Shown: one piece after another, positions 1 to 6,385 of the stretch | Position numbering within the stretch: position 1 is the first letter of the stretch | Layout: each line of letters opens with the position of its first letter | Source: Kofleriaceae bacterium | Lineage (GTDB): Bacteria; Myxococcota_A; Polyangia; Haliangiales; Haliangiaceae | Assembly (NCBI GenBank): GCA_024642805.1 | Contig: JAHEAK010000180.1 | Span: 1-8,873 of the forward strand | Direction of reading: 5' to 3' | DNA: 8,873 nucleotides | Translations under genes and position numbers: made by a program | The notes under the pieces: generated by a model | Databases searched by the model: none | The model's input: the letters and a program-made list of their open reading frames with translations, nothing else | Told to the model about the DNA's origin: nothing

Positions 1-241
1 AGAGCCCCAACCAGGACAGGGCCGCGAGAGGTGCTCCGTCGGCCCGGGCAGGCTGCGAGAAGAGGCACATGCGTCCGTGTTCCACCGGGGATTTGCCTGT
101 GAGCAGTGAGGGCAGTGCTCCACAGGTGTAACCCATGGTTCCCCTGACATTCACTCGACTCTCCAGGAAGTCTAGCGAGTCTCCAAACAGACGGACCTGC
201 TCAGGCCCGAGCGAATCGACAAAAACCACCAGTGTCTTCAT
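1..241 (-). CDS. Alkaline phosphatase/phosphodiesterase superfamily protein, N-terminal fragment
   Basis: The first 80 residues are present; the rest runs off the left edge. The protein begins MKTLVVFVDSLGP, a hydrophobic strand ending in Asp9, the usual position of the first metal-binding aspartate in alkaline phosphatase, sulfatase and type I phosphodiesterase proteins. Residues 37-56 include GYTCGALPSLLTG and then SPVEHG, resembling the nucleophile loop and the P-x-x-HG signature of the superfamily; Thr39 or a neighbour would be the nucleophile. There is no signal peptide or membrane segment in the visible part. The ATG at 241-239 overlaps the TGA of the upstream glycosyltransferase by 4 nt (ATGA), so the two are probably translationally coupled in one polysaccharide operon. 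It could hydrolyse or transfer a phosphate or sulfate ester on a sugar or lipid, but the substrate cannot be read from this fragment. The superfamily call is fairly secure and the function is open. Confidence 0.7.
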   Translation of the reverse strand, partial: MKTLVVFVDSLGPEQVRLFGDSLDFLESRVNVRGTMGYTCGALPSLLTGKSPVEHGRMCLFSQPARADGAPLAALSWLGL

Positions 242-1479
242 GCCGCATGCTCCTCAATGACGTCCCTGTAGAGAGTGAGTAGTTCGTCGACACGCGACGC
301 CCAGGACAGGTGTCCCCGCACCAGTGCCTGTCCCTCTTCCCCGGCAGCGCGCATGGCATCGCCCGAGCGCACGAGGGTCGACAACCTGGCGGCCCACTCG
401 TTCGGATCGCTGCCCACAACAAAGAAGCGCTGGTCGTTGAGCTTGGCTGCCAGGGGTGTCAAGCCTGCCGTGCGCGCGCACAGTGCTGGTCGACCTGCGG
501 CCCAAGCCTCAATGGCCGTGAGCCCAAAGGCTTCCTGGCTCGATGGAACGATCACGAAGCTTGCGGCGGCCAGCAGCGCAGGCATGGTCTGGGGCGCGAC
601 GTTTCCGAGCAAGACGACCTTGTCGGCGCAGCCTTCTTCGGATGCCGTCCTGCGAATGGTCTGCGCGTAGCCAGCATCCGTCTCGGCACCGGCAAAGACC
701 AGGACTGCGTTGGCCAGGTCTGCGCGCGCGAAGGCTTCCACGGCCAGCACCTGGTTCTTCTGGCGACAAAGACGTCCAACGCACAGAACGATGAGCTTGC
801 CGATGAGATGCGGATGCTCTTTCAAGAACACACGGCCCTCGCCCGTGCTCAATGCATCGATGTCGACGCCGTGCGACATGCGCACAATCTTTGCCTCTGG
901 CAGAAACGCTGCAAGACCAGCGTACTCGTCGTCATTGAAACAAATGACGCGCGCAGCTCTGTGCAGAAGGTCTCGGGCCCCAAAGAGCAGCCCCAGAGGT
1001 TTCCCCAGATCCAGCAAGCCCTGGTATCGCTCTTTGGTCTCCGCCTTCATCCATGTCTGGTCAGAGGCGACGGGTCCATGAAGCGAAACGACGTAGGGAC
1101 TCTTTCGCAAGCTCGCCCCGAGAGCGGCAGCGCCCCCAATGCGTCGGCTGGTGTGAAGGTGGACGATGCTCGGCCTCTTGGCAGCCACCCGCAGCGGCAA
1201 ATCGAGGGAGGCAATATTGCCAGCATGCGCAATGGCCTCCTTTCTTTTGTTCGCGTTGCCAACAAAGGGCAGAAAGGAATGGTAGCGATGCAGATGTACG
1301 GCAGGCGCGAGCGGGCCTCGTTCGTGTTCCTGGCAACGAGGCGCGAAGACATCGACCTGCCAACCGCGCTGGCTCTGCATGTCTGTCACTGCGGAGATGT
1401 GGGATTCGACGCCACCCCACTCGCTGGCAACGTACTTGCGAAGTACGTGGCTGACGCGAGGGCGAATGGATTCCTTCAT
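238..1479 (-). CDS. GT4-family glycosyltransferase (GT-B fold)
   Basis: A cytoplasmic retaining glycosyltransferase of about 413 residues that likely adds one sugar to a lipid-linked polysaccharide repeat unit. With the start at 1479, the acceptor-side motif GGVESH lies near residue 22. The donor half carries SHGVD near 202-206, VGRLCRQKN near 234-242, and the EX7E motif (Glu316 to Glu324 in EAFGLTAIE) that binds the nucleotide-sugar in GT4 enzymes. The reading frame extends upstream to a GTG at 1524, but the added residues are polar and unlike the family, and a sigma-54-type promoter lies inside that extension at 1494-1509. I therefore chose the ATG at 1479, which precedes RPRVSHVLRKY, the likely first beta strand. 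The downstream gene overlaps its stop by 4 nt. The divergent neighbour at 1695 is also a GT4 enzyme and shares the control region. Donor and acceptor sugars are unknown. Confidence 0.88.
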   Translation of the reverse strand: MKESIRPRVSHVLRKYVASEWGGVESHISAVTDMQSQRGWQVDVFAPRCQEHERGPLAPAVHLHRYHSFLPFVGNANKRKEAIAHAGNIASLDLPLRVAAKRPSIVHLHTSRRIGGAAALGASLRKSPYVVSLHGPVASDQTWMKAETKERYQGLLDLGKPLGLLFGARDLLHRAARVICFNDDEYAGLAAFLPEAKIVRMSHGVDIDALSTGEGRVFLKEHPHLIGKLIVLCVGRLCRQKNQVLAVEAFARADLANAVLVFAGAETDAGYAQTIRRTASEEGCADKVVLLGNVAPQTMPALLAAASFVIVPSSQEAFGLTAIEAWAAGRPALCARTAGLTPLAAKLNDQRFFVVGSDPNEWAARLSTLVRSGDAMRAAGEEGQALVRGHLSWASRVDELLTLYRDVIEEHAA

Positions 1480-1493
1480 CGTGACTGTCACTG

Positions 1494-1509
1494 AGCACGA
1501 TGCGTGCCG
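1494..1509 (-). promoter_or_regulatory. Sigma-54 -24/-12 promoter for the minus-strand glycosyltransferase operon
   Basis: Read on the minus strand the sequence is CGGCACGCATCGTGCT. Compared with TGGCACGN4TTGCW, the GGCACG block is complete, GG and GC are separated by exactly 10 nt, and only the first T and one T of TTGC differ. Transcription would start near 1483, about 4 nt before the ATG at 1479. Dyads centred at 1567, 1587 and 1611 lie 72, 92 and 116 bp upstream of the -12 C. Confidence 0.65.
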
Positions 1510-1534
1510 CCTGCGATCCGACACATCGCGGACA

Positions 1535-1556
1535 CTTCCAGGTCTTCATCTGGAAG
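1535..1556. repeat. Inverted repeat CTTCCAG-N8-CTGGAAG
   Basis: A perfect 7-bp inverted repeat (1535-1541 and 1550-1556) around an 8-nt centre GTCTTCAT. It sits between the sigma-54-type promoter at 1494-1509 and the first dyad at 1559, where a DNA-bending protein or a second regulator could bind. No protein is recognised for it. Confidence 0.4.
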
Positions 1557-1558
1557 CC

Positions 1559-1619
1559 CGTCTCAACGTGAGTCAGCTCGTCTCATAACGAGATTGCCTG
1601 GCAGCCTTGATCTGAGACG
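1559..1619. promoter_or_regulatory. Three enhancer-like dyads (CGTCTCA-N3-TGAGACG family) in a divergent control region
   Basis: Three 17-bp dyads are visible: CGTCTCA-ACG-TGAGTCA at 1559-1575, CGTCTCA-TAA-CGAGATT at 1579-1595, and AGCCTTG-ATC-TGAGACG at 1603-1619, the last with only one good half. Their centres are 20 and 24 bp apart, close to two helical turns. Measured to the C of each -12 element they lie 72, 92 and 116 bp from the left promoter and 70, 94 and 114 bp from the right one. Upstream distances of this order are typical of bacterial enhancer-binding proteins. The likely binder is the activator encoded at 6465-7874, an inference from the shared motif and from linkage. Confidence 0.6.
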
Positions 1620-1666
1620 CCTCGCATCGGTACCCGCGACGCCACGACGAAGTAGCGTGCGCAGGT

Positions 1667-1682
1667 CGGCATGGAGAGTGAA
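1667..1682 (+). promoter_or_regulatory. Degenerate sigma-54-like promoter for the plus-strand glycosyltransferase
   Basis: The sequence is CGGCATGGAGAGTGAA. It matches the first part of the -24 block (GGCA, then TG) and the TG of the -12 block, but the normally invariant GC is GA, so it is a weak match on its own. It is listed because its spacing (13 nt to the GTG at 1695) and its distances to the dyads mirror the better promoters of this window. Confidence 0.35.
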
Positions 1683-1694
1683 GTGCAAAGACTC

Positions 1695-2909
1695 GTGAAA
1701 ACCATCCTAGTCATCTCCAATCTCTACGCACCGGTCGAACTGGGAGGCTACGAGATTCTCGCCAGGCAAATTTGTGAGGATCTGGTTGCTCGCGGGTACC
1801 GTGTCGTCGTCCTGACGACAACCGGGGAGGAGCGGGTCCAAGACGGCGTCGAAATATGGCCGCGCCTGGAGCTCACCGAAGTCGTTGGGCGGGCCGATGA
1901 TCGAAGCTCCCTTCGCCGCTGGCGGGTTCATCACCGCAACAAGCGAGCTACAGCGCATGCCATTACCGAGACGCAAGCTGATGCCGTACTGTGTTTCAGC
2001 CTTCGGCGCCTTACCCTGGGCCCAGCCGCCGCGATGGAAGCCACCGATGTCGCCAGGCTCTACGTCATCAACGATGCCTGGCCGCTTGCCTATCGGCCCC
2101 GCCCTCACACCAAGCGAGCTCGAAGTCATGTCGCGGGCTGGGTCGACCGTCGTCTCTTGCCCTCGCTGACCACTCTTGGGGCCTCACTCTCGCCTGCCCT
2201 GGTGTTGAGCCAGAGTCTGCGGGACGAGCTTGCCGCAGGTGGCGTCGCTGCGAACAATGCCAATATCGTTCCGCAAGGCGTGTGCACGCAGCGATTTCGA
2301 CCAATTGGTAAACAGACCAGACGGCGGACCGTTCGACTGCTCTATGCCGGCCAGCTCCACGGCTACAAAGGCGTCCACCACATCTTCGAGGCCTTGAAAA
2401 AGCTCAATGGAACTGCTGTTGGCACCGCCTTTTCACTCACCATCGCCGGCCAGGGCGACCCCCTTTATGAGGACAAGCTGCGACGCGCAGCCGATCGTCT
2501 GTGCTGCAAGGTTCACTTTCAGGGACACGTCCCCTTCGAGGAGATGCCGGGCCTGTACCGAGCACACGACGTACTCATCTTCCCGTCGACTTGGAATGAA
2601 CCGATGGGGCTATGCCACCTGGAGGCGATGGCCTCCGGCTTGCCCACCGTCGTGGCCAGCGCTGGTGGCTGTCGTGAGCTCATCGAGCGGTGCCCCTACA
2701 TTCTCCCCTACCCCGCCGGTGACATCGACGCTCTTGCCAAGACCCTGCTCTCCCTGATCAAGTCGGGTCGACGCAGGCGCCTCACGGGCGAGGCATCGAG
2801 AAAGTGGATCGAGAGCTTTGCGTCCCTGGCGGCCTACATCGATCGCATCGAGTCGGAGCTCATCGGGCCCTGTGCGCTTGCTACCAGCGCGCCGATGACA
2901 CCGAGGTAG
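1695..2909 (+). CDS. GT4-family glycosyltransferase (GT-B fold)
   Basis: A second cytoplasmic glycosyltransferase of about 404 residues, presumably acting in the same repeat-unit assembly as the enzyme at 238-1479. With the GTG at 1695 as start, the protein opens with KTILVISNLYAPVELGGYE, a complete first strand and glycine-rich loop. YAGQLHGYKGV near 217-227 opens the donor domain, and the EX7E motif is Glu302 to Glu310 (EPMGLCHLE). Alternatives are GTG 1683, which has GGAG 6 nt upstream, and ATG 1671; both only add up to eight polar residues. I prefer 1695 because the upstream ATG would lie inside the sigma-54-like element at 1667-1682, but this is uncertain. The last 76 bp overlap the tail of the opposite-strand polymerase gene, with no terminator hairpin between them. 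Sugar specificity is unknown. Confidence 0.85.
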   Translation: MKTILVISNLYAPVELGGYEILARQICEDLVARGYRVVVLTTTGEERVQDGVEIWPRLELTEVVGRADDRSSLRRWRVHHRNKRATAHAITETQADAVLCFSLRRLTLGPAAAMEATDVARLYVINDAWPLAYRPRPHTKRARSHVAGWVDRRLLPSLTTLGASLSPALVLSQSLRDELAAGGVAANNANIVPQGVCTQRFRPIGKQTRRRTVRLLYAGQLHGYKGVHHIFEALKKLNGTAVGTAFSLTIAGQGDPLYEDKLRRAADRLCCKVHFQGHVPFEEMPGLYRAHDVLIFPSTWNEPMGLCHLEAMASGLPTVVASAGGCRELIERCPYILPYPAGDIDALAKTLLSLIKSGRRRRLTGEASRKWIESFASLAAYIDRIESELIGPCALATSAPMTPR

Positions 2910-4105
2910 ACCCAGACCAACTGGCTGACCATGGTCAGTCGCAGGGAGTACTCCAGCTGGCCCTGCACCAAGACCGCCAAGACGCCCACGGCCAGACCTT
3001 GCAGCAGGTCCCCATGCACAGCGATTGGGGCGCTCACGGCGTGTCGAAAGGCGCGCAGCACAGGGATGCAGTACATCAACAAGAAGACCATCAGTCCCGG
3101 ATAACCCAGCTCGGCCAGGGTCAGCCAGTAGACATGGTGGGCGACACCTCCTCGGTCCACCTCCGGTATGCCCACGATGTCGGCGTAGCGGACTGAATTG
3201 GCATGCGAGTAGTGATTGAGCCCCACCCCGAAGACGGGATGGTCCTTCACCATCAGCTCGGCCATGTCTTCAAAGAGGACTCGAGCATGGGCTGAGGCAT
3301 CCGGAGCCTTGGTAAATCGCTCCTGGATGGTGTCACCCGCCTTGATGCCCAGACCGACAAGGGCAATGAGCCCCAGTATGGCAACGCGAATCAGGCGTGG
3401 GTCACGATGCCGGTACGCGCTGAACGCAAAGACGATCACACTCGCCATGAGGGTCATCGCGATGCCTCCACGCGACAAGGTAAGAACCACACAGCCGACG
3501 GTCGCGAGCACACCAGCATAGGACCAGCGTGAACGAGAGGGCCCCAGCGAAATCGCTAGCGAGAGCGAGTACACCAACACAGCGGCTTGCGCGAGACCGT
3601 TTTGGTGGGCAAAAGGCCCTGGGACCTGGTGCATTCCGAAGAGGTATCGCTGCTGGACCGCCAACAAGAACGCGTAGACCTGTCCCATGATGAGGCCCTG
3701 CAGAAGGGGCGAGCCGAGTCCATAGGCGACGGCGCGATGGGCTGCCGCCGCCACCCAGAACATGCGCAGGACCTTCCAGACGCCAAAGAGCGTATACAGC
3801 GGTACCGCCGCGAACACTCCTGATAGCACACACACGAAGAGATAGGTGCCGCGGATCTTGTTCCTGGCCTCGACTCTTGGCAGTGCGACGAGGAGACTCC
3901 AAGCCAGCAAGTCCACGATGGTGATCTCAAAGCCGCGGGAGGTGCCTCGGTAGTGCTCGTAGGATACGAGATTGAGACTGATCAGGCAAAATGGCAGCGC
4001 CCCCAAACCTCGTGCGAGCCAACGTTGAATGCCAACGCGCTGGCGGATGATGGTGCCGAGAAAGATCGCTCCGACGCAGAGCGCCACTGCAACGACGCTT
4101 TTCAC
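2834..4105 (-). CDS. O-antigen polymerase/ligase family membrane protein (Wzy_C type)
   Basis: A polytopic inner-membrane protein of 423 residues with about ten or more hydrophobic segments. It resembles Wzy polymerases and WaaL ligases, which join lipid-linked repeat units or transfer finished glycan to an acceptor in the periplasm. Supporting motifs in order are GPFAHQNGLAQ (163-173), LTLSRGG ending near 214, HPVFGVGLNHY (289-299) at the start of the large periplasmic loop, and VAHHVYWLTLAELGYPG (321-337), the conserved His and E-x-G region of the Wzy_C domain. Start GTG at 4105-4103 overlaps the TGA of the upstream acyltransferase (GTGA), so the two form a coupled operon. Sequence alone does not separate polymerase from ligase; location in a polysaccharide cluster without lipid-A core genes in view slightly favours polymerase. 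Its last 25 codons are antisense to the end of the glycosyltransferase at 1695-2909. Confidence 0.85.
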   Translation of the reverse strand: MKSVVAVALCVGAIFLGTIIRQRVGIQRWLARGLGALPFCLISLNLVSYEHYRGTSRGFEITIVDLLAWSLLVALPRVEARNKIRGTYLFVCVLSGVFAAVPLYTLFGVWKVLRMFWVAAAAHRAVAYGLGSPLLQGLIMGQVYAFLLAVQQRYLFGMHQVPGPFAHQNGLAQAAVLVYSLSLAISLGPSRSRWSYAGVLATVGCVVLTLSRGGIAMTLMASVIVFAFSAYRHRDPRLIRVAILGLIALVGLGIKAGDTIQERFTKAPDASAHARVLFEDMAELMVKDHPVFGVGLNHYSHANSVRYADIVGIPEVDRGGVAHHVYWLTLAELGYPGLMVFLLMYCIPVLRAFRHAVSAPIAVHGDLLQGLAVGVLAVLVQGQLEYSLRLTMVSQLVWVYLGVIGALVASAQGPMSSDSMRSM

Positions 4106-5211
4106 GCTTGCGCCAACTGCTTGCGGAAAGCGAAGGCAGCCGAGAGCAATCGTCGTCTCATCGGCTCTTCGAGATAGGTGTAGACAAGATGAGCGACGAC
4201 GACGATGGCCAAGAAATAGCCGCAGAGCAGTACCAGGGAGCTGTACCAGGATTGCGAGCTGTGACCAGGCAGACGCGCACCAAGCTGGATGAGCACAACG
4301 TGGTGGCTCATGTACAGCGCGTAGGAGATCCTGCCGAGGTATTGCAGGGGACCAGAGTCGAGCAGCTTGCTCTCACCAGCAATGGCGAGCGAAGGCACCA
4401 GGAGTGCCAGTGCCGGCAAGATGATTGCCGGCGAAAGATCCAGGAAGAGTAGCCCCGCGACCACAAAGGGCCACATGCGAGCGCTCTTGTGCAGGCGCGC
4501 GGCCTGGGTGCCCAGAAGCGTCCAGCAGCGCCACAGACAGGCACCGGCACCGAAGCCGGCCGCGCAGCGGAAGATGCCCAGGTCATAGCTGCTGTCGTAG
4601 TGGCCTGCCCTGGACAGCTCGACGATCGCAATCAACGCAAGGTAGCCCAAGCCACCAACGGCGAGCAGTTTCCGGGCAGAGCGCGCACCTTGGAGAGCCG
4701 GTGCAAGGAGTGGAAAACAGGCATAGGCGAACCACTCGGCATGAATCGACCAGGAAGGTGCGTTCCACGACGCGCTACCACCCGGCAACCAGACCTGCGC
4801 GAGCAAGAGGTGACGCAGAAGATTCCCGAGGCTGTAATCGGCACCCTCCGCGAAGTCCTTTCCGATCATCCGAGAGCCGGCGATGCCCGCCAGCAAGACG
4901 AGAATCACGAAGAGGTGCACCGGATACATGCGCGCGAAGCGGCGATAGAGGAAGGCGCTCCAGGTGGCCCAGGACCTTGGCGTAGCCGCCATCTTCCTCG
5001 TGTAGGCGTGGGCGATCACAAAGCCGCTAAGAGCGAAGAACAGGTCTACGCCCAAAAAGCCGGCCTCGAGTGGCGCCCGAAGAAATCCGAGATTCCATCC
5101 CCAGGCATCAAAGACCCCCAAGAAGTGGAAACCGAGCACCCAGATGGCCGCGACGCCTCGCAGTCCGGTCAAGCTCGTGAGTTGCCGCGCTGTGCTCACG
5201 CGCTCGTGCAT
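4102..5211 (-). CDS. Acyltransferase family 3 membrane protein (polysaccharide O-acyltransferase)
   Basis: A 369-residue multi-pass membrane acyltransferase, the usual length for the OafA/ExoZ-type family, which transfers acetyl or other acyl groups to sugars of exported glycans. Conserved features in order are LTSLTGLRGVAAIWVLGFH (11-29), with Arg18 and the catalytic-type His29; the membrane motif GVDLFFALSGFVIA (54-67); RRFARMYPVHL (90-100); WSIHAEW (154-160) with Glu159; and a late LGRISYALYMSHH segment. A transmembrane helix follows about every 25-30 residues. It is the first gene of the minus-strand operon and is followed, with 4-nt overlap, by the polymerase/ligase. The ATG at 5211 lies 13 nt after a near-perfect sigma-54 -12 element and in the 4-nt centre of a 7-bp inverted repeat. 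A GTG five codons in (5199) is a possible alternative. It has no clear Shine-Dalgarno sequence. Confidence 0.88.
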   Translation of the reverse strand: MHERVSTARQLTSLTGLRGVAAIWVLGFHFLGVFDAWGWNLGFLRAPLEAGFLGVDLFFALSGFVIAHAYTRKMAATPRSWATWSAFLYRRFARMYPVHLFVILVLLAGIAGSRMIGKDFAEGADYSLGNLLRHLLLAQVWLPGGSASWNAPSWSIHAEWFAYACFPLLAPALQGARSARKLLAVGGLGYLALIAIVELSRAGHYDSSYDLGIFRCAAGFGAGACLWRCWTLLGTQAARLHKSARMWPFVVAGLLFLDLSPAIILPALALLVPSLAIAGESKLLDSGPLQYLGRISYALYMSHHVVLIQLGARLPGHSSQSWYSSLVLLCGYFLAIVVVAHLVYTYLEEPMRRRLLSAAFAFRKQLAQA

Positions 5212-5219
5212 TCACGAGC
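5202..5219 (-). repeat. Inverted repeat with the acyltransferase start codon in its loop
   Basis: GCTCGTG (5202-5208) and CACGAGC (5213-5219) are perfect inverted repeats around CATT. On the coding strand this is GCTCGTG-AATG-CACGAGC, so the ATG start occupies the tetraloop. An mRNA starting upstream of 5219 could fold here; one starting near 5213 from the sigma-54 promoter would lack the 5' arm. Confidence 0.55.
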
Positions 5220-5223
5220 ACGA

Positions 5224-5239
5224 AGCAACAGCCGTGCCT
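5224..5239 (-). promoter_or_regulatory. Sigma-54 -24/-12 promoter for the acyltransferase operon
   Basis: On the minus strand the sequence is AGGCACGGCTGTTGCT. It matches TGGCACGN4TTGCT at every defined position except the first T, with the exact GG-N10-GC spacing, and is the best promoter match in the window. Transcription would begin near 5213, 2 nt before the ATG at 5211. The dyads at 5323-5359 are 106 and 126 bp from the -12 C. Confidence 0.75.
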
Positions 5240-5322
5240 AGCATCGGCGCCTGTCGATGCCTCGAAGCCATGGCTGTTCTCGACCATGAGCTAGCGGCAA
5301 ACCCTTGCCATTGCGTCGCACT

Positions 5323-5359
5323 CATCTCGCTTTGAGACGGAGCGTCTCAGCGTGGGCCA
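5323..5359. promoter_or_regulatory. Two enhancer-like dyads between the acyltransferase and the diguanylate cyclase
   Basis: The core is TGAGACG-GAG-CGTCTCA at 5333-5349, a perfect outward-facing palindrome. Read as the inward dyads of the other control regions it splits into CATCTCG-CTT-TGAGACG (5323-5339) and CGTCTCA-GCG-TGGGCCA (5343-5359), with centres exactly 20 bp apart. They lie 63 and 83 bp upstream of the -12 C of the diguanylate cyclase promoter and 106 and 126 bp from that of the acyltransferase. The site probably serves both directions. Confidence 0.6.
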
Positions 5360-5399
5360 GATTTGCCTCTCACCCTGGTCGATGACACGAGATTGCGGT

Positions 5400-5415
5400 C
5401 GGTACGTTCGGTGCA
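5400..5415 (+). promoter_or_regulatory. Sigma-54 -24/-12 promoter for the diguanylate cyclase
   Basis: The sequence is CGGTACGTTCGGTGCA: GG-N10-GC spacing is exact, ACG of the -24 block and TGCA of the -12 block are present, and T replaces C after GG. Transcription would start near 5426, which excludes the ATG codons at 5416 and 5422 and leaves the ATG at 5428 as first start codon, 13 nt after the -12 C. Confidence 0.55.
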
Positions 5416-5427
5416 ATGACGATGTTC

Positions 5428-6342
5428 ATGCAAGATCAAGTTACCCAGAGAATTCTAGTCGTTGATGACGACACGGTCACCCTCACGATTCTCGCCGCCG
5501 AGCTACGAGCGGCCAGCTACCGGGTTCTAACCGCCAGGAACGCAGAAGATGCCTTAGAGCTTTTGGAGCTCGTGCGTCCAGACGCTGTGATTTCCGATGT
5601 CGTCATGCCGGGACTCTCGGGCATCGAGCTGCTATCCGAACTCAAGTCGCGTTCCGAAGTTAGTGGAATTCCTTTGCTGCTCATGAGCGCGGGTGGAGTG
5701 GGCGAAGAGAAGGCTGCGGCGATTCGGCTCGGTGCGTGTGACTACTTGCAAAAGCCCATTGTCGGCCTGGAAGTTCTTGCTCGTCTCGAACTGCACCTGG
5801 AACAATCCGACGAGCTCAACAAACTGCGACGTCTGTGCGAGCTGGACGCACTCACAGGCCTGAGCAACCGTCGAGGCATCGAATCCGCCCTCGATCAAGC
5901 GCTGTGTAAGGCAAGAGCCGGTTCATCCGAACTCAGCGTTGTGATCCTTGATGTCGATAACTTCAAGCATGTGAATGACACACACGGACACAAGGAGGGC
6001 GACGCGTTGCTGCGCAAGGTTGGCAGCCTGCTGCGCCAGGAAATTCGTCAAGGTGATCTGGCAGGGCGTCTGGGTGGAGACGAATTCGTGCTCGTCCTAC
6101 CCGGATGTTCACACGTGGCGGCGATGCAGCTGGGCGCTCGAATCGACGTTGTCATGAACAGGTTGTGCAGCAAGTATGAGCAGCCCGTCGGCCTCTCCTT
6201 CGGCGTCTATTCCGCGCACGGGGGCGCCAACGCCGAAGAGGTCCTCGATGCAGCCGACAGAGCGATGTACGCCGCCAAGCTACAGCGAGCCGGCCGGGTC
6301 CGAGGGGCTCGTGGCCAGGTCGGCGCTCTCGTCTCAAAATGA
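5428..6342 (+). CDS. Response-regulator diguanylate cyclase (REC-GGDEF)
   Basis: A cytoplasmic protein of 304 residues that should make cyclic di-GMP from two GTP when its receiver domain is phosphorylated. The receiver spans about residues 8-125, with acidic residues in VVDDD (11-15), phospho-acceptor Asp57 in SDVVMPG, Ser87 and Lys109 in LQKP. The cyclase domain starts at DALTGLSNRR (about 140-149); ILDVDNFKHVND carries a metal-binding Asp, and the active-site motif is an intact GGDEF at 216-220. An intact inhibitory RxxD site (RQGD, 207-210) lies exactly five residues before it, so product feedback inhibition is expected. The frame opens at ATG 5416, but that codon abuts the promoter, and 5428 is the first ATG after the predicted transcription start. 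Its stop codon lies within the first dyad of the next control region. It probably raises cyclic di-GMP to promote matrix production; its kinase is not identified here. Confidence 0.92.
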   Translation: MQDQVTQRILVVDDDTVTLTILAAELRAASYRVLTARNAEDALELLELVRPDAVISDVVMPGLSGIELLSELKSRSEVSGIPLLLMSAGGVGEEKAAAIRLGACDYLQKPIVGLEVLARLELHLEQSDELNKLRRLCELDALTGLSNRRGIESALDQALCKARAGSSELSVVILDVDNFKHVNDTHGHKEGDALLRKVGSLLRQEIRQGDLAGRLGGDEFVLVLPGCSHVAAMQLGARIDVVMNRLCSKYEQPVGLSFGVYSAHGGANAEEVLDAADRAMYAAKLQRAGRVRGARGQVGALVSK

Positions 6343-6385
6343 GATCGGAATCCAGAACTGAGACACGATGTCCCATTCTGAGACT
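6330..6385. promoter_or_regulatory. Three enhancer-like dyads upstream of the sigma-54 activator gene
   Basis: The dyads are CGTCTCA-AAA-TGAGATC at 6330-6346, which covers the diguanylate cyclase stop codon; AATCCAG-AAC-TGAGACA at 6349-6365, good in the right half only; and TGTCCCA-TTC-TGAGACT at 6369-6385. Centres are 19 and 20 bp apart and lie 111, 92 and 72 bp upstream of the -12 C of the promoter at 6435-6450, almost the same pattern as upstream of the glycosyltransferase at 238-1479. The first dyad resembles, from memory, the enhancer bound by the Vibrio fischeri polysaccharide activator SypG (TTCTCA-N3-TG...). Confidence 0.6.

Noticed and set aside
310..1494. Long plus-strand open frame of 394 codons opposite the glycosyltransferase
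   Set aside because: It is the antisense shadow of a clear GT4 gene; its translation is rich in Arg, Gln and Cys and has no recognisable domain.
1506..1519. A second minus-strand GG-N10-GC element just upstream of the chosen glycosyltransferase promoter
   Set aside because: It matches little beyond GG and GC, while the overlapping element at 1494-1509 carries a full GGCACG block.
1672..1687. TGGAGAGTGAAGTGCA as the promoter of the plus-strand glycosyltransferase
   Set aside because: It has GG-N10-GC, but lacks the CAC of the -24 block, and transcription would start near 1698, after all plausible start codons.
4154..4160. CGTCTCA half-site upstream of the polymerase/ligase gene
   Set aside because: It lies inside the acyltransferase coding sequence with no partner half and no sigma-54 promoter, and the two genes are coupled by overlap.
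4489..5241. Plus-strand open frame of 250 codons opposite the acyltransferase
   Set aside because: Low-complexity, highly charged translation antisense to a well-supported membrane acyltransferase, with no motif or ribosome binding site.
5296..5309. GGCAA-ACCC-TTGCC inverted repeat resembling sigma-54 elements on both strands
   Set aside because: GG to GC spacing is 9 on both strands, and it is too far from either start codon; probably chance symmetry.
5384..5397. TGACACGAGATTGC as a sigma-54 promoter for the diguanylate cyclase
   Set aside because: The spacing between the -24 and -12 cores is one nt too short and the second G of GG is A; the element at 5400-5415 has exact spacing and better start-codon geometry.
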